Part shown: piece after piece, positions 52,309-60,362 of the stretch
How positions within the stretch are numbered: position 1 is the stretch's first letter
How the letters are laid out: the number at the start of each line of letters is the position of its first letter
Assembly: GCA_040255675.1 (NCBI GenBank)
Contig: JBDZVM010000003.1
Span: 1 to 64,000, forward strand
Source of the DNA: JBDZVM01 sp040255675
Lineage (GTDB): Bacteria; Actinomycetota; Actinomycetes; Acidothermales; Acidothermaceae
Direction: 5' to 3'
DNA length: 64,000 nt
Notes under the pieces: model-generated
Seen by the model: the letters and a program-made list of their open reading frames with translations, nothing else
Databases searched by the model: none
Told to the model about the DNA's origin: nothing
Program-made: the position numbers and the translations under genes

Positions 52309-53064
52309 ATGGCGATGGAGTTGACCGGAAACGTCGTGATCGTCACGGGCGCTACCGGCGGAATCGGTTCGGCGACGACTCGGCGACTCGCTCGGGACGG
52401 CGCCCGCGTGTGGGCGGTCGACCTCGCGCAGCCGCCCATCGACAAGTTGCTCGCCGAGTTACCCGGCTCGGGCCACCGCGGAACGGCCATGAATCTCGCC
52501 GATCTGGCTCGGCAAGAGGAATTCATCGACGAGGTGGCGGCGACGGGTATCAATTTGGTCGGCCTGGTGCACACCGCCGCGGTGCTCCGTCGACGAAACA
52601 GTATCGACGACGTCACCGAAGACGACTGGGATTTCCAGATTGACACTAACCTCAAGGCGACGTTCTTCCTCGACCGTTTTGTCGCGCGAGTGCTTATCGC
52701 GCAAGGAAAAGGCGGTTCGATCGTGAACTTCTCGTCTCAAGGTTGGTGGACGGGCGGCTTCGGTGGGTCTGTCGTCTACGCGGCAAGCAAGGGCGGCATC
52801 GTGTCGATGTCGCGCGGGCTGGCCCGAAGCCTTGCTCCGTACGGAATCCGGGTTAACACCGTGGCTCCCGGGTTCGTCGACACCGCGATGATGCGCGGCG
52901 GCCTCACCGACGAGCAACTGCAGTCGTCGATCGACCAGGTGCCGCTCGGCCGGCTCGCGTCGCCAGAAGAAGTCGCGGACACCGTGTCGTTTCTCGTCGG
53001 CCCGGATTCCCGCTATGTCACCGGCGCGACGTTGAACGTCACCGGTGGCCAACTGATGTACTGA
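52309..53064 (+). CDS. SDR-family dehydrogenase C
   Basis: Short-chain dehydrogenase of 251 residues from the ATG at 52309, with AGGAG 5 nt upstream. It has TGATGGIGSAT, D in VWAVDLAQPP, catalytic Ser in NFSSQGWW and YAASKGG, and the end GATLNVTGGQLMY. The N-A-A-G motif is replaced by HTAAVLR, an unusual variant. It lies 69 bp after SDR B and precedes the CoA-transferase by 72 bp. SDR B and C are not near-identical, so they probably act at different steps. Confidence 0.82.
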   Translation: MAMELTGNVVIVTGATGGIGSATTRRLARDGARVWAVDLAQPPIDKLLAELPGSGHRGTAMNLADLARQEEFIDEVAATGINLVGLVHTAAVLRRRNSIDDVTEDDWDFQIDTNLKATFFLDRFVARVLIAQGKGGSIVNFSSQGWWTGGFGGSVVYAASKGGIVSMSRGLARSLAPYGIRVNTVAPGFVDTAMMRGGLTDEQLQSSIDQVPLGRLASPEEVADTVSFLVGPDSRYVTGATLNVTGGQLMY

Positions 53065-53136
53065 CCTGGAGGTCTTTGTGTTCTTGCCGTCACGCCGTTT
53101 CGTGGACAGGTTCCGGCACTCGGTGGCAGGCGCCTG

Positions 53137-54351
53137 ATGCGGCCACTTGCGGATATCCGGATCATCGCTGTCGAGCAATACGGCGCCGGGCCGTTCGGCA
53201 GCGTCCACCTGGCCGACCTCGGCGCGGACGTGATCAAAATCGAGGATCCTCGCACCGGCGGCGACGTCGCGCGGCGCGTGCCGCCTTACCAGGAAGACGA
53301 CGACAGCCTGTTTTTCGAAACCTTCAACCGGAACAAGAGCAGCATCGACCTCGACTTGACGACGCCGTCAGGCCGACAGGTGTTCGAGGATCTCGTGCGG
53401 GTGAGCGACGTCGTCTACTCGAACCTGCGGGGCGACGTGCCGGCGAAAATCGGCATCACGTACGACGACCTCAAGCACCTGAACAACCGCATCGTGTGCT
53501 GCTCACTTAGCGGCTTCGGTATGACCGGGCCGCGCAGAGCCGAGCCGGGTTACGACTACATTTTGCAAGGGATGTCCGGCTGGATGGACATTACCGGTGA
53601 GCCGGACGGCCCACCGACCAAATCCGGGCTCTCTCTGGTCGATTATTCAGGTGGCCTGGTCGCGGCGATCTCTGTGCTCGCTGCCGTGCACGCGGCGCGC
53701 CGCGACGGTGTGGGCTGCGACTGCGACGTCAGCCTGTTCGACACAGCGCTCGCGATGCTGACGTATCCGGCGACGTGGCAACTCAACGGAGATTTCGTCC
53801 CGCGCCGCACCCATCATTCGGCCCATCCCTCTCTCGTGCCGTTCCAGGCGTTCGAAACCGCGGACGGGTGGCTCGTCATCGCCTGCCCGAAGGAGAAATT
53901 CTGGAAGCGGCTCACGGAGGCGGCCGACCGGCCAGAGCTCTCTGAAGACCCGCGCTTCGCCACGTTCGCGGATCGGCGCCGCAATCGCGACACGCTGGTG
54001 CCGATCCTCGAGGACATCTTCGCCGCGCGAGCGACGAAGGATTGGTTGGAGTTGCTCACCTCGGCGGGAGTGCCGTGCGGGCCGGTCAACTCGGTCGAAG
54101 CGGCCTTTGCCGACCCGCACGTCGAGGCGCGCGGCATGGTCGTCGAGACTGACCATCCGCGTTTCGGCCGGGTACGGCAGGTGCGCAGCCCCGTGCGCGT
54201 GGGGGCGCAGACGCCCGAGTATCGCCGCGGGCCAGGGCGCCACGAAAGCGCCGGGCGCGTCTTGGGCGAAATCCTCGGCTACGACGAAGAAACGGTCGAA
54301 AAGCTCGCGACCGGTGGCGCGTTTGGGCCGGGCCGGATTCCAGCGCCGTGA
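53137..54351 (+). CDS. Class III CoA-transferase (CaiB/BaiF family)
   Basis: Activates a carboxylic acid by moving CoA from a donor such as succinyl-CoA. It has 404 residues: N-terminal PLADIRIIAVEQYGAGPFGSVHLADLGADVIKIEDP, FNRNKSSIDLDL, catalytic Asp D140 in GYDYILQGMSG, and the late AGVPCGPVNSVEAAFADPHVEARGMV, all hallmarks of the family. Placed directly before the CitE-like lyase and MaoC hydratase, it fits itaconate/mesaconate/citramalate activation. The acid substrate is inferred only from context. Its stop overlaps the next start by 4 bp. Confidence 0.87.
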   Translation: MRPLADIRIIAVEQYGAGPFGSVHLADLGADVIKIEDPRTGGDVARRVPPYQEDDDSLFFETFNRNKSSIDLDLTTPSGRQVFEDLVRVSDVVYSNLRGDVPAKIGITYDDLKHLNNRIVCCSLSGFGMTGPRRAEPGYDYILQGMSGWMDITGEPDGPPTKSGLSLVDYSGGLVAAISVLAAVHAARRDGVGCDCDVSLFDTALAMLTYPATWQLNGDFVPRRTHHSAHPSLVPFQAFETADGWLVIACPKEKFWKRLTEAADRPELSEDPRFATFADRRRNRDTLVPILEDIFAARATKDWLELLTSAGVPCGPVNSVEAAFADPHVEARGMVVETDHPRFGRVRQVRSPVRVGAQTPEYRRGPGRHESAGRVLGEILGYDEETVEKLATGGAFGPGRIPAP

Positions 54352-55214
54352 CACCGCTCGCTCGCAGCTATCTCTACGTGCCCGGTGATGCGGGGCGCCG
54401 CCTGGAGCTCGCGCACACGAAGAGCGCCGACGCCCTCATCGCCGATCTCGAGGATGCCGTCGCCCCCGCCCGCAAATCCGACGCACGTCACGCAGTCCGC
54501 TCCTGGCTCGCGCAGCCGACACCGGACGAGCGCTGGGTGCGCGTTCAGGCGGGCGCGGCGGGTATCGACGACCTCGCGCACGTATTCGGGCCGGGCCTTC
54601 GCGGCGTGTGCATGCCCAAAGTCGCGAGCAGGGCGGACGTCGAAGAACTCGCCCGCGCGCTCGCCGAACTCGAGCAGTCGGGCGGCTGGTCGGCGGAGCC
54701 CGTTGCGATTATGCCGCTGGTCGAGAGCGCCGCGGGGCTGCTCGCGGTGGCGGAGATAGCGAGCGCGAGCCGCGTGCTGCGCCTGCAACTCGGCGAACTC
54801 GATCTCGCCGCCGACCTCGGCTTCGAGGTAAGCGCGGACGAGATGGAGTTGTTACCGGCACGGTCGAGCGTTGTTGTGGCGTCAGCCGCGGCTGGCATCG
54901 CGCCTCCGGTCGGCGCGGTGTGGCCTCACGTACGCGACGACGCGGGCCTCGCGTCAACGACGAAACGCCTGCGACGGCTGGGTTTCATCGGGCGCGCCGC
55001 CGTGCACCCGGCACAGCTCGAGACGATCCACCGGCTGTTCTCCCACACAGCCGAGGAAATCGAGGCTGCTCGTCGCGTGGTGGCCGAGTACGACAACGCC
55101 CTCGCGTCGGGTCGGGGCGTATTGCTCGACGGCGAGGGTCAGATGGTCGACGAGGCGATCGTGCGCCGCAGCCGCCGCGTGCTCTTGACACACCACCCGC
55201 GAAAGGAAGGTTGA
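54348..55214 (+). CDS. HpcH/HpaI-family (CitE-like) acyl-CoA lyase
   Basis: TIM-barrel lyase of 288 residues related to CitE, malyl-CoA lyase and citramalyl-CoA lyase. Key sites are RSYLYVPGD (7-15), IADLEDAV (metal and Arg region), CMPKV, LVESAAGLL (metal Glu), LGELDLAADLG (second metal acid) and RAAVHPAQLETI. It would cleave a beta-hydroxyacyl-CoA such as citramalyl- or malyl-CoA into two smaller thioester/acid products. The GTG start overlaps the CoA-transferase stop (GTGA), and the MaoC gene begins 3 bp after its stop. Confidence 0.85.
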   Translation: MTPLARSYLYVPGDAGRRLELAHTKSADALIADLEDAVAPARKSDARHAVRSWLAQPTPDERWVRVQAGAAGIDDLAHVFGPGLRGVCMPKVASRADVEELARALAELEQSGGWSAEPVAIMPLVESAAGLLAVAEIASASRVLRLQLGELDLAADLGFEVSADEMELLPARSSVVVASAAAGIAPPVGAVWPHVRDDAGLASTTKRLRRLGFIGRAAVHPAQLETIHRLFSHTAEEIEAARRVVAEYDNALASGRGVLLDGEGQMVDEAIVRRSRRVLLTHHPRKEG

Positions 55215-55217
55215 GCG

Positions 55218-55718
55218 ATGGCTGTGCGACCAGGTTGGGCCGGACGCTTCTTCGAGGATTTCGAGGTCGGCGACGTCTACGAGCACCCGCTCGGGCGCAC
55301 GATCACAACGACCGATAACACGTGGTTCACCCTTCTCACCCAAAACACCGCGCCGCTCCATTTCGACGCGCATTACGCGGCGCAGACGCCGTTCGGCAAA
55401 CCGCTGGTGAACTCGACGCTCACGCTCGCCTTGGTGACCGGGCAATCGGTGACAGACATCTCGCAGAATGTGATGGCGAACCTCGCCTGGGATGAGATTC
55501 GCCTGCCGCACCCCGTCTATGAGGGCGACACTATTTATTCGCGATCGGAGGTACTCAGCGTTCGCGAGTCCAAAAGCCGGCCGCGGGTCGGCATCGTCGA
55601 GGTGCGCACTGAAGGCTTTACCCAAGAAGGCACCATCGTGATCACCTTTCGCCGGACGGTGATGGTTTATCGACGAGGCCAGGCCCCGAAGCGCCCGCGG
55701 CCAAATCCGACGCCCTGA
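55218..55718 (+). CDS. MaoC-family hydratase (itaconyl-/mesaconyl-CoA hydratase-like)
   Basis: Hot-dog fold enoyl-CoA hydratase of 166 residues. The hydratase motif is TTTDNTWFTLLTQNTAPLHFD (catalytic Asp and His), followed by GKPLVNSTLTLALVTGQSV, LAWDEIRLPHPVYEGDTIYSRSEVL and SKSRPRVGIVEVRTEGFTQEG. This version, with NTAPLHFD and RLPHPVYEGDT, is the one found in itaconyl- and mesaconyl-CoA hydratases and in Rv2499c-like proteins encoded next to CitE homologs. It would add water to the double bond before the CitE-like lyase cuts. It is the last gene of the supercluster. Confidence 0.83.
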   Translation: MAVRPGWAGRFFEDFEVGDVYEHPLGRTITTTDNTWFTLLTQNTAPLHFDAHYAAQTPFGKPLVNSTLTLALVTGQSVTDISQNVMANLAWDEIRLPHPVYEGDTIYSRSEVLSVRESKSRPRVGIVEVRTEGFTQEGTIVITFRRTVMVYRRGQAPKRPRPNPTP

Positions 55719-55725
55719 GTCGGCC

Positions 55726-55751
55726 AAACCCTTTGACGCGACATCGGGTTT
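55726..55751. terminator. Weak hairpin between convergent operons
   Basis: AAACCC (55726-55731) can pair with GGGTTT (55746-55751), loop 14 nt. It lies between the MaoC stop and the convergent permease stop. The stem is short, so it is only a candidate. Confidence 0.25.
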
Positions 55752-55770
55752 CTCGTGATGTAGAGACGGG

Positions 55771-58320
55771 CTATTCCGTCGCGATCGCGGCTAATACCGG
55801 ACGACGCGAAGCTCGCCAGGCCGGGAACAATGCGGCCGCAATACCGATGATCGCGGCGCCGATGACGAACGCCACGAACTGCGCGACCGGGAACACCACG
55901 TGGTCGAGCTGACCGCCGCTGGTCGACACCACCGCCCAGCCGAACACGACGCCCAAGACGAGCCCGAGCAGCGCACCGAACAGGGCAATCATCATGGCCT
56001 CGAGTCGTACGGTTCGGCGTAGCTGCGCGCGGGTCATGCCGATTGCGCGTAGCAGCCCGATTTCGCGAGTGCGCTCGTACACCGACAAGGCCAACGTGTT
56101 CACGATGCCGAGCACCGCGATGAGGAGCGCAAGTCCGAGCAGCCCGTAAATGAGGTTCACGAACTGGTCGATCTGCTTGCTGATCGACGCCTTGTATTCG
56201 GACTGATTTTGCACCTTCACTTGCGGGTAGTTCTTCAGCGCGTCGGCGACCGCGGCGTCGACGGCCGAGGCCTGCCCTTCGTTCGCCAGCACATAAACGA
56301 CAAGGTCGAGTTGAGTGTTGTAGTTCTGCTCGTATGTCGGCAGCGAAATGAGGTAGTTCGCGCCGCCGTTACCGAGCAAGTCGTTGTCTTTGTAGATGCC
56401 GCCGACCCGGATTTTCTCCGTCGTCCCGGTCGGATATTCGACCGACACAGTGTCGCCGACGCGGACTTTCGACGAATCCGCCTTCGACTTCGACACCAGC
56501 ATTTCGTTGCTCTTCAACGCCGTGAGCGAACCGGATTTCATGTCGACTTTGATGACGTCGCCGATGTTGTCGGAGACCGCTGCCAGCATCACGGATTTTC
56601 CGTCGAGATGCGCGGCACCCATGCGGGTTTCGCCGACCGTCTGCACACCCTGGGTGGCTCGCACTTTCGCGGCGACGTCGGGGGAGAAGCCCTGAAACGA
56701 CTGTGACGTCAACACGTAGTCGGCACCGAGGTTCTTGTCGACCACCGAAGCGACCGACGCCTTCGTCGAGGTGGCGAGCACCGACAGCATCGACACCAAC
56801 GCGAGACCGATCATCAAAGCCGCGGCCGTGGAAGCGGTGCGACGCGGGTTGCGGATCGCGTTCGAGCGCGCGAGCCGGCCGGTCACTCCGACGAGCTTCA
56901 CCAGCGGTGCGCCGATCGCACGCACGATGGGTCGTGAGAGCAGGGCGCTCATCACCCACACGCCGACCATGACGACCAACGCGCCAATGCCGACGCGGGC
57001 CGCCGCGTCGCCACTGGTGCCGCGGATCGAACCGGCGATCAACGAAGCGCCGGCAACGGTGAGTACCGCCCCGACGATCGCGCGTGCGCGCAATGACCGC
57101 TCGGGCAGCGCCACATCGTCGCGCATAGCCGCCACTGGCGGGATGCGTGAAGCGCGAATGGCGGGGAAAAGTGCCGCGATCAACGTGACGACGATGCCTA
57201 CCGCGTACGCGGCGATGATGGTGTGGCTCTTCACGACGAGCGAACCGGCGGGCATCGAAATGCCGACGGCCGACATCAACCCGCGCACGCCGATCGCCAC
57301 CACGAAGCCGAGCCCCAAGCCGACGGTCGATGAAATGATGCCGACCACCAGCGATTCACCGAGTACGGCATTCAAGACCTGCCGCCGGCTGGCGCCGATG
57401 GCGCGAAGCAGCGCGAGTTCGCGGGTGCGCTGCGCGACCAGCATCGTGAAGGTGTTCAAGATGATGAACAGCCCGACGAAGAGCGCGACGCCGGCGAAGA
57501 TGAGCAAGAACGTGTTGAGAAAGCCCAACGCTTTGTTGATGGTGTCGGACTGCTCTTTCTGCACGGTCTCGCCGGTGACCGCCTCGTATTTGTCAGGCAG
57601 CACAGCGCCGACGCGGGAGGCGAGTTCGCTTTGGGAGACGCCGCTCGTGGCCTGGATGTCGATCTGGTTGACGAACCCGGGCTTGCCAACGACCTGTTGC
57701 GCGGTCGCCGGGTCGAACACACTGAGCACGGCGCCGGCCAAGTTGCTGCTGCCGCCCACCGTGACGACGCCGACGATTGTGGCGTTCATCGGTCGGTCTT
57801 GCGTTTGCACGGTGACCGGGTCGCCGACGCGCAATTTGTAGTTGTCGGCCGCCGCCTGGTCGATTGCCACCTCACCGGCCTTCGTCGGCCCCCGGCCGTC
57901 GACGAACTGGAGCGAGCCGAAGTTGGACGGCGTCCACGACACCGCGAGCGTGGGCGGGCCGGGCGATTTCGGCTCTACCGCACGGCCGTCTTGGGTCACC
58001 AGCAGATCGGTGCCCTCGATCGAACCTACGGCCTGCTTGACGCCGTCGACCTGCTTCACCTTGTCGACCAGCGATTCGGGCACGAGCGCGCGATCGGTGT
58101 TGGCGCCGATATCGGTGGTGCCGAAGTCGGAATGCGCGCGCACGACCACGCTGAGGTTTTCACTTGTGCGCCCGACGAGGTCGTTGAACGTGGCCTTGAG
58201 CGTGTCGGTGAAGATCAGCGTGCCCGCGAGGAATGCGATACCGATGACGACGGAAAGCGCCGTCAGCAAAAATCTGAGTTTGTGCGCGAAAAGACTTCGC
58301 GTGAAGGCGCGAAACATCAA
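55771..58320 (-). CDS. MacB/FtsX-family ABC transporter permease
   Basis: 849 residues. A membrane helix near 17-37 is followed by a large extracytoplasmic domain, a first FtsX block of three helices (about 265-385: ALGFLNTFLLIFAGVALFVGLFIILNTFTMLVAQRTRELALLRAIGASRRQVL), a second extracytoplasmic domain and a second FtsX block at the C-terminus (LALSVYERTREIGLLRAIGMTRAQLRRTV). The RTRE-LLRAIG motif at both blocks is diagnostic. Actinobacterial two-gene systems of this type export lipids, peptides or antibiotics or act mechanically; the cargo is unknown. Its start overlaps the ATPase stop in ATGA. Confidence 0.87.
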   Translation of the reverse strand: MMFRAFTRSLFAHKLRFLLTALSVVIGIAFLAGTLIFTDTLKATFNDLVGRTSENLSVVVRAHSDFGTTDIGANTDRALVPESLVDKVKQVDGVKQAVGSIEGTDLLVTQDGRAVEPKSPGPPTLAVSWTPSNFGSLQFVDGRGPTKAGEVAIDQAAADNYKLRVGDPVTVQTQDRPMNATIVGVVTVGGSSNLAGAVLSVFDPATAQQVVGKPGFVNQIDIQATSGVSQSELASRVGAVLPDKYEAVTGETVQKEQSDTINKALGFLNTFLLIFAGVALFVGLFIILNTFTMLVAQRTRELALLRAIGASRRQVLNAVLGESLVVGIISSTVGLGLGFVVAIGVRGLMSAVGISMPAGSLVVKSHTIIAAYAVGIVVTLIAALFPAIRASRIPPVAAMRDDVALPERSLRARAIVGAVLTVAGASLIAGSIRGTSGDAAARVGIGALVVMVGVWVMSALLSRPIVRAIGAPLVKLVGVTGRLARSNAIRNPRRTASTAAALMIGLALVSMLSVLATSTKASVASVVDKNLGADYVLTSQSFQGFSPDVAAKVRATQGVQTVGETRMGAAHLDGKSVMLAAVSDNIGDVIKVDMKSGSLTALKSNEMLVSKSKADSSKVRVGDTVSVEYPTGTTEKIRVGGIYKDNDLLGNGGANYLISLPTYEQNYNTQLDLVVYVLANEGQASAVDAAVADALKNYPQVKVQNQSEYKASISKQIDQFVNLIYGLLGLALLIAVLGIVNTLALSVYERTREIGLLRAIGMTRAQLRRTVRLEAMMIALFGALLGLVLGVVFGWAVVSTSGGQLDHVVFPVAQFVAFVIGAAIIGIAAALFPAWRASRRPVLAAIATE

Positions 58321-59081
58321 GACTCCTGGACGCCGCGCTCGAGACCGGCCATGCGCTCGAGCACCGACGCCTGCGTGGGGTTGCGCATTTCATCGATGAC
58401 GGTGCCGTCGGACAGAAAGACGACGCGGTCGGCGTACGACGCGGCCGCCGGATCATGGGTGACCATCACGATCGTCTGGCCCATCTCGTCGACGCTGCGC
58501 CGGAGCAGCCGCAAAATCTCGGCGCCCGACCGGGAGTCGAGGTTTCCGGTCGGTTCGTCGGCAAAGATGATCGATGGCCGCGACGCCATGGCCCGCGCGC
58601 ACGCAACGCGCTGCTGCTGGCCGCCCGACAACTCCGTCGGTTTGTGCGACAGGCGATCACGAAGCGCGACGCTATCGATCACGGTGTCGAGCCAAGGCTT
58701 GTCGGGCTTGCGCCCGGCGATGTCCATCGGGAGGGTGATGTTCTCGAGCGCGGTCAGCGTCGGGATGAGGTTGAACGCTTGAAAGATGAAGCCGATCTCC
58801 TCACGCCGCAACCGCGTCAACTGCGAGTCGCCGAGCTTGTCGAGCGCGATGTCACCGATCATCGCCGTGCCCTGGGTGATCGAGTCAAGGCCGGCGAGGC
58901 AATGCATGAGGGTCGACTTACCCGAGCCGGACGGGCCCATGATCGCGGTGAACTCGCCACGGCCGAAAGCGACAGTGATGTTATCGAGGGCGCGCACCTG
59001 CGTTTCACCCTCTCCGTAGATTTTCGTCAGTGCCACGGCCTGCGCGGCCACCGCGGTGTGCTCCATCGACATCGTGCTCAT
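58317..59081 (-). CDS. ABC transporter ATP-binding protein (MacB/LolD-like)
   Basis: 254 residues from the ATG at 59081, with AAGGAG 12 nt upstream. In-frame ATGs at 59072 and 59066 are possible; the frame further upstream is not coding-like. It has Walker A GPSGSGKST, Q-loop in IGFIFQAFNLIPTLTALENI, signature LSGGQQQRVACARA, Walker B SIIFADEPTGNLD and the switch His in MVTHDP. YGEGETQVRALDNITVAFGRGEFTAIMG is the LolD/MacB start. It works with the overlapping permease gene. Confidence 0.87.
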   Translation of the reverse strand: MSTMSMEHTAVAAQAVALTKIYGEGETQVRALDNITVAFGRGEFTAIMGPSGSGKSTLMHCLAGLDSITQGTAMIGDIALDKLGDSQLTRLRREEIGFIFQAFNLIPTLTALENITLPMDIAGRKPDKPWLDTVIDSVALRDRLSHKPTELSGGQQQRVACARAMASRPSIIFADEPTGNLDSRSGAEILRLLRRSVDEMGQTIVMVTHDPAAASYADRVVFLSDGTVIDEMRNPTQASVLERMAGLERGVQES

Positions 59082-59335
59082 GGTGCGAGACAGCTCCTTG
59101 AGTGCGGGTAAGCGGCAGACGCTTGCCGGGGGCACGCAGGTAATCGGCCAACGCGAGATCAGGGTCGACCCCGGTTCGTTGCCTGAGTGGCCGCTCACAA
59201 GCGCTTAACGAGCCCCAACCCTACGAAACGAAGTCGCGCTTTGCCGCGGCCGCTTGCCACGGAGTTGGTGTGACAAACGTCAGGTGGCCGCCATCAAAAA
59301 TACGGGCCGAAAGACCTTCCTGGCCACGCGGACCG

Positions 59336-60265
59336 CTAGGGGACGACGTCGTCGCTCCAGTCGGGCTCGTCGAGCGGGACGACGACACGGCCGCCGTTGG
59401 GATACTCCGGCGGCACACCGCCGAACTCAGGGCACCAAGGCTTGAACGAGCACCAGTCGCAGAGCCGGCTACGGTGCGGTGGGAAATGCCGCTTGTCGAG
59501 CGCACGCTCGATCGCTGCCCACAGCGCCCGAACCTTGCGCTCGGTGGCCAGCAGATCGGCTTCATCGGGGGAGTAGCGCAAGATTTGCCCATCGCCGAGG
59601 TAGATCAGCTGCAGCATGGCGGGGACCTCGCCGCTCACGCGCCACATCACCAACGCGTAGAACTTCAGCTGGAACAGTGCCTTGTCTTCGAACAGCTCGG
59701 ACGGCGCACTGCCGGTCTTGTAGTCGACGATGCGCACCGCGCCCGTCGGCGCGACGTCGACGCGGTCGACGAAACCGCGCAGCCGAACGCCATCGTCGAG
59801 TTCGGCCTCGATCAGCAACTCTCGCTGGGCAGGCTCGATGCGCCGCGGGTCTTCGAGTCTGAAGTAGGTCTCGAGCAACCGGGCCGCGCTCTCGAGCCAG
59901 CGAGTGATTTGCTCCTCGACGGAGAGTGGCTCGCGATCGCGAGGCTCGTCGTCAACCGGCGTGGCCGAGAAGAGCTCGGCCAACTCCGGCTCCTCGGCCA
60001 GCAACCGCTGCCATTCCGGATTGAGGAGGGAACAGGCGTTCTCGAGCGTGCGTTCGCCGGACGGATGGTCGAAGAGCCGCTCGAGGACGGCGTGAACGAG
60101 CGTGCCACGCGTGGTAACGGCATTGGGCGGCTCGGGCAAACGATCGATGACCCGGTACCGGTACAGCAGCGGGCAGGTCATGAAATCGCCCGCGCGAGAC
60201 GGCGACAATGCCCACCGCTTGGTTGTGTCGACGGCTTGCTGGCTCGTTACCTGGTCCGCGGTCAT
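59336..60265 (-). CDS. RecB-family exonuclease (PD-(D/E)XK)
   Basis: 309-residue nuclease resembling the C-terminal domain of RecB. ALSPSRAGDFMTCPLLYRYRVIDRLPEPP and TRGTLVHAVLERLF (conserved GTxxHxxLE-like motif) come first. The active site is LRGFVDRVDVAPTGAVRIVDYKTGSAP, with D in GFVDR and D..K in VDYKTG. Four Cys/His residues near the end (FPPHRSRLCDWCSFKPWCPEFGG) form the Fe-S-type cluster seen in AddB/RecB-like nucleases. It is a conserved actinobacterial gene adjacent to M50 protease, trmI and arc. The start is supported by a leaderless promoter box. Confidence 0.88.
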   Translation of the reverse strand: MTADQVTSQQAVDTTKRWALSPSRAGDFMTCPLLYRYRVIDRLPEPPNAVTTRGTLVHAVLERLFDHPSGERTLENACSLLNPEWQRLLAEEPELAELFSATPVDDEPRDREPLSVEEQITRWLESAARLLETYFRLEDPRRIEPAQRELLIEAELDDGVRLRGFVDRVDVAPTGAVRIVDYKTGSAPSELFEDKALFQLKFYALVMWRVSGEVPAMLQLIYLGDGQILRYSPDEADLLATERKVRALWAAIERALDKRHFPPHRSRLCDWCSFKPWCPEFGGVPPEYPNGGRVVVPLDEPDWSDDVVP

Positions 60266-60271
60266 GACGGC

Positions 60272-60277
60272 AGGTTA
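60272..60277 (-). promoter_or_regulatory. Leaderless -10 box of the RecB-like gene
   Basis: On the minus strand TAACCT ends 6 nt before the ATG at 60265. Confidence 0.45.
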
Positions 60278-60350
60278 GGTGACACCACTGACGGATCGAC
60301 GGACAACGCGCGAGCCTGTGGACGGCGCACGGCGGATCAGGCACAGCCCA

Positions 60351-60356
60351 TAGCAT
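60351..60356 (+). promoter_or_regulatory. Leaderless -10 box of the M50 protease gene
   Basis: TAGCAT ends 6 nt before the GTG at 60363. No ribosome site is visible. Confidence 0.45.
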
Positions 60357-60362
60357 CGAACG

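Noticed and set aside
56735..57841. Long Thr/Ser/Pro-rich plus-strand open frame opposite the FtsX-type permease gene
   Set aside because: It is the antisense of a clear membrane-protein gene; its Thr/Ala/Ser composition is the mirror of Val/Gly/Ala codons and it has no domain.
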